Assembly: GCF_039555335.1 (NCBI RefSeq)
Contig: NC_092646.1
Span: forward strand, 20,233,029-20,297,028
Length of the DNA: 64,000 bases
DNA from: Amphiura filiformis
Lineage: Eukaryota; Echinodermata; Ophiuroidea; Amphilepidida; Amphiuridae
Direction: 5' to 3'
Shown: piece after piece, positions 59,301 to 64,000 of the stretch
Layout of the letters: each line of letters opens with the position of its first letter
Numbering within the stretch: the first letter of the stretch is position 1
The notes under the pieces: generated by a model
Database searches by the model: none
Seen by the model: only the letters and a program-made list of their open reading frames with translations
Told to the model about the DNA's origin: nothing
Made by a program: the position numbers and the translations under genes

Positions 59301-61698
59301 CCAGGATCTTCTTTTTGATGGGGTAAAGTGGGTTGATGAATGAGGTTGTCAATCTGGTCAAGCACTTATTGGTTTAATGTTTTTGCAACTTTGGTCCAAC
59401 AACAGAACATATTTTGGGTGCAATTTAATTTTAAATTACTTTTTATCATCTTTAGGGAGATACATCCAAAGTTGGCGTAACCGTTATAGAAACACCCATC
59501 GTTCAAGAAATCAAAGACAGGCTATCAAGTCCGCGAGGGACAAATAGACCGCTATCAGCAAGCTGTTCTATCACAACTCTGAGAATCAAATCAGAAAGTG
59601 GAGAGCATACCTACATAATGAAGATGAGATCTAATGATACAATAGCAGATGTGAGGAAACACATTGATGCACAAAGGTAACACTAACAGATTCCATCGTC
59701 GTCTGCTTTACATACTGCTGTATCTCAAAAAGCTGTCTTGTGTGATTTTTAGAGAATAAAGGTATTGTTTTAGCCACTGCCATGCATCTATAGTCTCAAA
59801 TAACATGGGCGACATCATTATTTTAAGTAAAACAACAAGGTGAAGTTCAGTTGTATTACGCCAAAATTAATGATGTCGCATCTTATATGAGACGATAGAT
59901 GCACGGCAGCGGCTAAAAACAATACCTTTATTCTCATTCTTAAACACTTCAATTCAAATCAATATATTAATTATAAGTATACCAAATTTTAATCAAATTC
60001 TACTTTAAACAAGGAACTAGGGCCTAAAATCGATCAGTCCCATTGTCGCTATGCACCTCCGATTGGTGTGATATCGTGTCATATCACATGACTAAGAACC
60101 AATAAGGCCAAAAAAAAAAAGGTTTGTCTCAAAGCTCACAAGAAATTTAAAAACAAATGTGAAATGCGATTTTTTTAATTTTTTTATTCCAGACTTTTTT
60201 TTTCATGGTATTTTAAGAAAAAAGTCTGATTTTCACCGATTTTTCTGGAAAAAACTATAAAAAAATTTTTTGAAATAAAAAATTTCCGCATTTGTTTTTT
60301 GTCAAATCGTGGGCGCAAGCTTTGAGACGAACCTTTTTTTTTTTTTTTTTTTTGCCTAAGATTGCAGGAACTTTCTTAAGTGTTTTTAAGAATTTTTATT
60401 ATTGTCATCTAATTGTGATGAGATACACTGTAAAATTAACTTTTTATATTGATTTTGAGGTATTGTCACAATATTACACTCTCATGTCCATTCATGAAAG
60501 AAAAGAAGTATTCGAAATATAAAATAACAATATGAAATACAACATTGATAATAAAAATGACACAAAGCAGCCTTTTGAGATATGACAGGATGTGATGCAG
60601 ACAACAACATAATACTAGTATGTAACTCTGTATAATAATTGTGACATGGTCTGGTTCAATCAGACTAAAAGTCTGCAATAATGAATTGAGATACAAGCAA
60701 AAATAAAGTGCAAAATACAAACAAAACATAAGAAATGGATAAAACAATTTCATAACTTTGCAACCTAGTATGTCAGGGACTCGGATAATCTAAACATCAG
60801 TTACTAAAGTGAATCTGAGCAAGTTAAATCTTACTCATGTTTACCGACCTAGAGTACCAAGTAATTTCAAATCCTAATGTCACAATTGTTTACTAAAGGT
60901 ATGTTTAGATAGATACTTAAGAACAACAAAGTTTGGTTTGATGGTCAAATGTATTGTGTGTGAACTGTGGAATCATTTGTAGTATGCCATATGGAAGAAC
61001 AAGACCTTCAGAGATATATTGAAAGTGTGGACAGTTGGCCATTGAGTCTATTTCTTATACAGTACTGACTATTTCATAAGCTCCTCTCCACCACTTTTAG
61101 GTTTGTGCATACGCGATGCAAATCGGTGTATCATCTGCCAGGAAAATACATTGATACTGGATTGTTTTCCAATTGGTTTACATGCTTACTCTACAAGATT
61201 CCTATTGGGGCCGCTTGCACAGTAACACCATCGTCAAGGTACCTTACTGGTACACACATACCTACACAGTACCAATGTTGCTACTGCATAGGGCCCACTA
61301 GCAGTGGTACTTCACTGGTATGACACTGGTACTGCACAGTGATGATGGTGTACCTTTGCAGGCGGCCCTATAATAGGAATCTTGTAGTGTAATTATAACA
61401 AGTTGTGACTGCTCACACAAACCTTTAGAAAAATTAATTTTAGAATGGCTCTATTTATAGTGCAGATAGGTATATGATGCATAAAATGGACACACTAGAT
61501 AGAGTTTCACTCATCAGCATGATTGCTTCAATATATTATTATATCTTTTTGGGCATTTGTTTTCACAGGAAAAGCCAATCTTCATATGACATAGTCACTA
61601 CGTATCCAAACAAAGTTCTATCAGATGAGACAGCCACGCTGGAACAGTGCGGACTCATTCCCAATGCGGCACTGCTGCTCAGATCAAGGAAGAAGTGA
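41329..61698 (+). CDS. UBXN11: UBX domain-containing protein 11 (UBXN11/socius), complete, 13 exons
   Basis: Exons: 41329-41390, 41723-41766, 43447-43584, 45616-45710, 48146-48200, 48675-48757, 49425-49542, 51013-51239, 52653-52730, 55080-55284, 56120-56223, 59456-59676, 61569-61698. They total 1560 nt (519 codons plus stop) and every junction keeps frame. Residues about 85-165 are coiled coil (ITQLELKVQYYAKEIIDKDK onward). FLADYGMMWVG follows. The SEP domain is about 247-312 (LYANGIFMFNGPF, LSDGYFPSELQKRYPDGIPF). The C-terminal UBX domain is about 440-519 (SITTLRIKSESGE, TLEQCGLIPNAALLLRSRKK). Domain order and length match vertebrate UBXN11, reported to bind Rnd GTPases; SEP/UBX proteins are usually p97/VCP adaptors. 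The p97-binding FPR loop reads YPN here. Introns are GT-AG and repeat-rich. Confidence 0.93.
41723..41766 (+). CDS. UBXN11: UBXN11 exon 2
   Basis: Acceptor CTACTTGCAG, donor TTAG|GTAAGT. In frame it reads GQRAVPFRTTAADFLD. Its bases 41734-41751 are identical to 52683-52700 in exon 9 but read in another frame. Confidence 0.8.
41781..42060. mobile_element. Foldback MITE, TTCCAGTTGAAATCCATA family, beside a splice donor
   Basis: Starts GGCTATTCCACTTAAAATCC 14 bp after the exon 2 donor and ends GGATTTTACATGGAATAGCC. The interior arms pair several times (CATTCCATTTGAAATGCATA against AATTTCAAACGGAATG). Confidence 0.75.
42271..42533. mobile_element. MITE with ATATGTGACA(C/T)GATCAAGG inverted ends
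   Basis: Left end ATATGTGACACGATCAAGG, right end reversed ATATGTGACATGATCAAGG. Lies in UBXN11 intron 2. Confidence 0.65.
42851..43215 (-). mobile_element. TTAA-target MITE (CCTTAAGGTTAG / GGTATTGTTGGTCGAAGC ends), truncated
   Basis: Matches 46376-46750 in reverse over about 370 bp. Intact TTAA at 42851; the other end stops at CAACAATACC without TTAA. Confidence 0.65.
43447..43584 (+). CDS. UBXN11: UBXN11 exon 3
   Basis: Acceptor TTGATTTCAG. Encodes DDEDKLLLDDVLDRSSSSQS through GVQLPKLSGGDPKG, an acidic/serine-rich linker. Donor AAAAG|GTCAGA is weak and lies inside a 14-bp target duplication made by the Penelope-like insertion. Confidence 0.85.
43582..44758 (+). mobile_element. Penelope-like element, 5' truncated, flanked by a 14-bp target duplication
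   Basis: Target duplication AAGGTCAGATTCTC at 43582-43595 and 44745-44758. Inverted pLTR-type arms at 43630-43805 and 44571-44744; about 34 bp separate the left duplication from the left arm. The interior carries the remains of the protein (next entry). Inserted at the exon 3 donor of UBXN11. GIY-YIG type, nearest Penelope/Neptune-like elements; the reverse transcriptase core is missing. Confidence 0.85.
43860..44700 (+). pseudogene. Penelope-like ORF remnant: connector and GIY-YIG endonuclease
   Basis: Reads HPLQHKLSVIRTLMDRKDKV and on to ALTRCGY. A one-base loss then continues as PEWAFKRF (frame at 43984-44070). From about 44085 the frame reads GLSEKTRRIFKN, HKTLRYHLVHPKDKRDT and the endonuclease motif CVYEIPCLGCPKSYIGETSR then RMKEHK (44229-44313). 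Another shift near 44395 leads to TDHVAEDNHVIGWEEAKI and HIKESIWIMKRR. YIG, the following Arg, and the EHK pair are present. Three frameshifts make it non-functional. Confidence 0.85.
44759..45615. other. UBXN11 intron 3, right part; no feature
   Basis: Contains a C-run (45331-45341) and C/A-rich sequence around 45430-45510. No exon or RNA seen. Confidence 0.4.
45616..45710 (+). CDS. UBXN11: UBXN11 exon 4
   Basis: Acceptor TTATTTTAG, donor AAG|GTAAGA. Encodes PDDFQLMGSMMSRITQLELK and on to EIIDK, the beginning of the coiled coil. Confidence 0.9.
46049..46320 (+). repeat. CCTTGAAAGTCCTTGAA-rich repeat
   Basis: The motif CCTTGAAAGTCCTTGAA recurs several times at 46070-46160 and 46275-46310. 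It starts CAGGGTTCCCAC, a hAT-like terminus, but I could not find a matching right end. Confidence 0.5.
46376..46750 (+). mobile_element. TTAA-target MITE, complete copy
   Basis: TTAA at 46376-46379 and 46747-46750. Contains GGTATTGTTGGTCGAAGC, TTGTTTCGACCCTCTTTACA and CCAAATCGCAACA. Reverse-orientation relative of 42851-43215. Confidence 0.7.
47139..47729 (+). mobile_element. MITE with CCCGGTGGGTTCAGT ends and 8-bp target duplication
   Basis: Element 47147-47721 (575 bp). Perfect target duplication AAAGCACA at 47139-47146 and 47722-47729. The interior is a degenerate repeat built from phrases such as CCCCTATTTTTACCATTT and AAGGACAATTTTG. The 8-bp duplication fits hAT, but the ends are unusual. 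Intron 4 of UBXN11. Confidence 0.82.
48146..48200 (+). CDS. UBXN11: UBXN11 exon 5
   Basis: Acceptor TTGATTTACAG, donor AAAG|GTAAGA. Encodes DKKISILEEKVKLLNRLK, coiled coil with heptad leucines and isoleucines. Confidence 0.9.
48465..48640 (+). repeat. Degenerate minisatellite (ATCTGCAAATTTCTGGTTGA)
   Basis: About eight imperfect units of about 22 bp, ending 35 bp before the exon 6 acceptor, so it lies in the usual branch-point region. Confidence 0.75.
48675..48757 (+). CDS. UBXN11: UBXN11 exon 6
   Basis: Acceptor CCTTTTGCAG, donor GAG|GTGAGA. Encodes ENPDSETEKVKELELKCESL and on to LEQIKDME, end of the coiled coil. Confidence 0.9.
49425..49542 (+). CDS. UBXN11: UBXN11 exon 7
   Basis: Acceptor ATTGTATAG, donor CCAG|GTAGAT. 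Encodes DFLADYGMMWVGSAEDTAAS and on to DLWRPG, the conserved segment between coiled coil and SEP domain in UBXN11. Confidence 0.92.
50225..50893. mobile_element. MITE with CCCAGCAAACACAAAACGTT inverted ends
   Basis: Both ends read CCCAGCAAACACAAAAACGT inward (second end reversed). The interior is made of AAAACGTTTT/AACATTTT palindromes and repeated CCGACATTTAAATG blocks. Intron 7 of UBXN11. Confidence 0.75.
51013..51239 (+). CDS. UBXN11: UBXN11 exon 8 (SEP domain, first half)
   Basis: Acceptor TTGTTTCACAG, donor CAG|GTGAGT. Encodes GTSLVGQTSSLHIDFDKIIK, then ARLRAQEPIPLTLYANGIFM and FNGPFRSYQEPETQ. Confidence 0.95.
51440..52470. repeat. Degenerate tandem repeat with AAAGGTCATTAAGGGGTCAC units
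   Basis: The phrase GGTCAAAGGTCATTAAGGGG recurs at about 51805, 51950, 52105, 52250 and 52385, spaced 130-150 bp and followed by CACTTCCGGT in most units. It is preceded by TTCTTCTTTCTTCTTCTTCT. Intron 8 of UBXN11; class unknown. Confidence 0.65.
52653..52730 (+). CDS. UBXN11: UBXN11 exon 9 (SEP domain, second half)
   Basis: Acceptor TTTCCCAACAG, donor CAG|GTAAAG. Encodes QCIRDLSDGYFPSELQKRYP and DGIPFQ, the SEP signature. Confidence 0.95.
53188..53354. mobile_element. Foldback MITE fragment, TTCCAGTTGAAAT family
   Basis: Paired arms with CCTCTGTGGAAGTTGTGACC and TGTTTGGAAGATTAAGGTAA, and a diverged end GATTAAAACTGTAATAGCC. Confidence 0.6.
53355..55079. other. UBXN11 intron 9, right part; no feature
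   Basis: AT-rich with a C-run (54181-54190). A 74-codon ORF at 54422-54646 resembles nothing I know and is probably spurious. Confidence 0.4.
55080..55284 (+). CDS. UBXN11: UBXN11 exon 10
   Basis: Acceptor TTTTATCCACAG, donor CCTA|GTAAGT. Encodes ISDKRDTVFKDARTDREFFP and on to YESTQPPS, the end of the SEP domain plus a serine/threonine-rich linker. Confidence 0.92.
55366..55838. mobile_element. MITE carrying an expanded minisatellite
   Basis: Outer inverted arms: GGGTAACTTTGGCAGCTCTT (55366) against reversed GGGGTAAACTTTGGCAGCTC at the right, continuing through GCAAAGAGCTGCC. Between them, 55429-55765 is an array of 23-bp units (GTTCAACTTCTGTCAGAAAT + GGA) mixed with 15-bp units (GTTGTCAGAAATGGA). 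The small ORFs across it are products of the repeat. Confidence 0.8.
56120..56223 (+). CDS. UBXN11: UBXN11 exon 11
   Basis: Acceptor ATATTATAG, donor AAG|GTAAGA. Encodes RPQLSVDQFLNKLPSSVLRD and GKVIDVRSSVADSFK, matching the UBXN11 block that precedes the UBX domain. Confidence 0.93.
56612..56780. repeat. GGACTCG-type simple repeat, copy 1
   Basis: Built from GGACTCG, GGCTCGG and CTCGAGTCCGGACTCGAGTC palindromes, interrupted by ACACAAAAAG. Apparent arginine/serine-rich ORFs on both strands come from the repeat. Confidence 0.8.
56781..57480. other. UBXN11 intron 11; no feature
   Basis: AT-rich; short ATT/ATG microsatellite at 57237-57268. No exon seen. Confidence 0.4.
57494..57775 (+). other. 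93-codon ORF in a CpG-richer patch, unrecognised
   Basis: Starts MIFYGDETLAHGILEDFDRI. It is more mixed in composition than the surrounding intron, with several CpGs at 57655-57835, but I recognise no domain and see no splice sites joining it to UBXN11. It could be an exon of another gene, an old retrocopy, or chance. Confidence 0.25.
58700..58912. repeat. GGACTCG-type simple repeat, copy 2
   Basis: Same repeat family and same order of motifs as 56612-56780 (CCGAGTCCGGACTCGAG, then TTTTTGTTGGACTCGGACTT), slightly longer. Both copies lie in UBXN11 intron 11. Confidence 0.8.
59456..59676 (+). CDS. UBXN11: UBXN11 exon 12 (UBX domain, first half)
   Basis: Acceptor CATCTTTAG, donor AAAG|GTAACA. 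Encodes GDTSKVGVTVIETPIVQEIK, then SITTLRIKSESGEHTYIMKM and TIADVRKHIDAQ. Too AT-poor in stops to be missed by homology, but it lacks an internal start. Confidence 0.93.
59752..59940. mobile_element. Foldback MITE with AATAAAGGTATTGTTTT arms
   Basis: AGAATAAAGGTATTGTTTTA at the left pairs with the right end ACAATACCTTTATTCT; GCATCTATAGTCTCA pairs with TGAGACGATAGATGC. About 190 bp, 76 bp after exon 12. Confidence 0.7.
60108..60355. mobile_element. Foldback repeat with AAAAAGGTTTGTCTCAAAGC arms
   Basis: Left arm AAAAAGGTTTGTCTCAAAGC pairs with GCTTTGAGACGAACCTTTTT at the right; inner GAAAAAAGTCTG/CAGACTTTTTTT also pair. Ends in homopolymer runs. Confidence 0.65.
61569..61698 (+). CDS. UBXN11: UBXN11 exon 13 (UBX domain end, stop)
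   Basis: Acceptor GTTTTCACAG. Encodes RKSQSSYDIVTTYPNKVLSD and ETATLEQCGLIPNAALLLRS, then RKK and TGA (61696-61698). Human UBXN11 extends further with a repeat tail in some isoforms; this protein ends directly after the UBX fold. Confidence 0.93.
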
Positions 61699-61889
61699 CA
61701 ATGTTAGACATGGGGATCTATGAGAAATAAGACCACCGTTCCCACCTTCAAGTGAATCCTTCCCACTGTTTTTAAAGAGAATTAGGGTATATGATAGATG
61801 TACCCCTCAATATCAGAAAAAAATCAGAACTCTTTTTTTTTTATAATTGAAAACAACTTATTCTGTACTGCTAGATAAATCATAGCTTC

Positions 61890-62660
61890 CCTGGACCAAA
61901 ACAAGTATATTTAAAGCACTGTACTTTAAATATGCTTTATAAACAACATTCCAATGTGCGACATTTGGAACGACGATAAAGTACCTTTAAAGTACCAATA
62001 ACGCACAATGACCAGAAAAGTACATTTAAAGCATACTGAAAAAAGCACATTTAAAGTACTGTAACAAGCATATTTATAGTACTGTGCTTTAATTATACTT
62101 TATACCAAAACAAGTATATTTAAAGCACTGTGCTTTAAATATGCTTTCTAAACAACATTTCAATGTGCGACATTTGGAACGACGATAAAGTACCTTTAAA
62201 GTACAAATAAAGAACAATGACTAGAAAAGTACATTTAAAGCATACTGAAAAAAGCATATTTAAAGTATTGTGCTTTAATTATACTTTATACCAAAACAAG
62301 TATATTTTTAAAAAGTATATACAACAGACCTCTAACAAGGCATGTGCCTTTCATGTTTAAAAAAAACCCAACACCACACAAACAAACAAGTCCAAAATAA
62401 GCACAATTAAAGTATACTCACTGACACTGGGTAAAAAAGTCCAAATAAAGTGTAGTTAAAGCACAAACAATTTCCCATATTTATCAAAATATTCATTAAG
62501 TATAATTAAAGTCCTATAAAGCACATTTAAAGTACACAGTTTTTCCAGGATATGAAAAATAAGCACATTTAAAGTACGCTTTATGTGTACTAATTACCCA
62601 TAAAGTACAGTTAAAGTACCCATAAAGTACAGATAAAGTACATTTCTAATGTGCTTTATT
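61890..62660 (+). repeat. AAAGTAC/TTTAAAG-rich tandem repeat downstream of UBXN11
   Basis: Two direct units of about 200 bp (61898-62102 and 62103-62291) each start CCAAAACAAGTATATTTAAA and share GCGACATTTGGAACGACGAT. They are followed by degenerate AAAGTACATTTAAAG-type phrases to 62660. It may lie in the 3' UTR or beyond. Confidence 0.75.
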
Positions 62661-63310
62661 TGGTCCAGGGTTAATCCTAATCCTATAATACGATCAAACT
62701 GGAAAAAAGTTTATATTCTATATACAATGAAATTCAATTTAATTGTAATCTTTGGTCTTTGTTTTATTCCAGGGAGGGGGTGTATGGGATGTGCCACTGA
62801 GAATTTTAAAGTGGACCCATCTGTATACCAAGAAATTCGGACCCACCACTGTACGCACCAAAAGTCAAAAATTTGAGCCAAGTTTTTACAACTTTTCCCA
62901 AAATGTTTGGCAAATTTCAAAAATTTTGGCTAACAGCAAAATTGGGCTATTTTTCAGAATTTTGCATACTATTCCAGTTTGTTCAAATGAATTGGGATTG
63001 AGCTATGTTTCATCTGACAAAACAGAATTATATTTGTTTTAAATCAAAAGATTTTAATCATGAATTTCTATTGAATTGTATTTCTACTCAAGCTTGCTGG
63101 TATCATGTACATGAATCCGTCCAATAAATGCTACTCGTCATGCTTCCTCTTCTAACTGTAATTTATGTTGCAATATCTGTTATTTTTGCAGCTTATTCCA
63201 GAGTGTGCAAAAAATAGTTCACATGTCTTAAACATGTTTAAATTTTGTAAAGCGGTGTATTGTTTTGGAAAGAATACTTAGATATAGAACTAAAACACTG
63301 AAAATGTATG
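62661..63310. other. No gene seen
   Basis: A 96-codon ORF at 62752-63042 and its antisense partner resemble no family. CCAATAAATG at 63121 could be a polyadenylation signal, but nothing ties it to a transcript. Confidence 0.35.
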
Positions 63311-63314
63311 TACT

Positions 63315-63795
63315 TCTGGATTGGGCTTCCAATGGATTGAAAACTGGTGAAGAGTCAGTCTTGTTGACCTGTTCTCTGGATTGGGCTTCCAATGGATTGA
63401 AAACTGGTGAAGAGTCAGTCTTGTTGACCTGTTCTCTGGATTGGGCTTCCAATGGATTGAAAACTGGTGAAGAGTCAGTCTTGTTGACCTGTTCTCTGGA
63501 TTGGGCTTCCAATGGATTGAAAACTGGTGAAGAGTCAGTCTTGTTGACCTGTTCTCTGGATTGGGCTTCCAATGGATTGAAAACTGGTGAAGAGTCAGTC
63601 TTGTTGACCTGTTCTCTGGATTGGGCTTCCAATGGATTGAAAACTGGTGAAGAGTCAGTCTTGTTGACCTGTTCTCTGGATTGGGCTTCCAATGGATTGA
63701 AAACTGGTGAAGAGTCAGTCTTGTTGACCTGTTCTCTGGATTGGGCTTCCAATGGATTGAAAACTGGTGAAGAGTCAGTCTTGTTGACCTGTTCT
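63315..63795 (+). repeat. 60-bp minisatellite, eight identical units
   Basis: The unit begins CTGGATTGGGCTTCCAATGG and is 60 bases, repeated eight times with no difference between units that I can see. Because 60 is divisible by three, both strands stay open (181 codons plus, 174 minus). The predicted repeat peptides look like by-products. Confidence 0.92.
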
Positions 63796-63851
63796 TGGCA
63801 AATGAGATAAACTCATGCTCTCTGTTCCAAAATGCTTGTAATGTTTACATT

Positions 63852-64000
63852 AGGGCCCGTTCACAAACACTTGTAAGGGGGGGCCTGATGCAAAGGGGGG
63901 GGGGGGCCTGAAATTTTTGACTCTCCTAAGGGGGGGCCCTGAAAAAAAAAAACCACAAATTTTTCTGGGAAAATTGAGTTTATATGCTTTTCTATGGGGT
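63852..64000. mobile_element. MITE with CGTTCACAAACACTTGTAAG end, cut by window edge
   Basis: Begins CCGTTCACAAACACTTGTAA and runs through a G-run and TTTTTTTTTTCAGGGCCC-type sequence (reversed), matching 40573-40979. The right end is outside the window. Confidence 0.7.

Noticed and set aside
61105-61323. A further UBXN11 exon suggested by TTTTAG before 61102
   Set aside because: Exon 12 joins exon 13 at 61569 in phase and completes the UBX fold; the ORF here has no UBX similarity.
63315-63795. CRISPR-like array
   Set aside because: Units are fully identical with no unique spacers, and the DNA is animal nuclear sequence.
63228-63810. Long ORFs of 174 and 181 codons on opposite strands
   Set aside because: Both are produced by the identical 60-bp units, a multiple of three bases; neither looks like a natural protein.

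Overview
The window is animal nuclear DNA. It is AT-rich, most genes would be invisible as single ORFs, and coding sequence sits in short exons with GT...AG borders. The two host genes resemble deuterostome proteins. The repeat set (hAT-like and TTAA-target MITEs, a CR1-like LINE with a 2A-like peptide, Penelope-like elements, a Helitron, and scattered copies of a TAGGCCTA-type motif) suggests a marine invertebrate deuterostome, perhaps an echinoderm or other ambulacrarian. That placement is inference; no species marker is present.

Layout. (1) 1-3.2 kb: a 1.29-kb direct tandem duplication, each unit starting exactly at a hAT-like element. (2) 3.8-10.0 kb, minus strand: five 5' exons of a TP53I3/PIG3-type quinone oxidoreductase; its last exons lie beyond the left edge. 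(3) About 10.5-14.43 kb: a nearly full-length but frameshifted CR1-like LINE. (4) 14.4-41.3 kb: no confident host gene. This tract holds two sister hAT-like elements (15.9-17.5 and 33.0-34.8 kb), foldback MITEs, a tandem-repeat tract, a Helitron, a second broken LINE and a Penelope-like fragment. (5) 41.3-61.7 kb, plus strand: a complete 13-exon UBXN11 (socius-type) gene. Its 519-aa reading frame closes across all splice junctions; introns carry a Penelope-like element, MITEs and minisatellites. (6) 61.7-64 kb: an AAAGTA-rich tandem repeat, an eight-copy 60-bp minisatellite and a MITE cut by the window edge.

The two host genes have no evident functional link: one is a soluble NADPH-dependent oxidoreductase, the other a UBX/SEP adaptor of the p97 type. 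Most of the rest is transposon biology. The main points are: an 8-bp target duplication on the outer sides of two hAT-like elements 17-19 kb apart, suggesting that the whole 18.9-kb block moved as a composite unit; a Penelope-like insertion that duplicated the splice donor of UBXN11 exon 3; a tandem duplication with its breakpoint at a hAT terminus; and an 18-base identity between UBXN11 exons 2 and 9 read in different frames.
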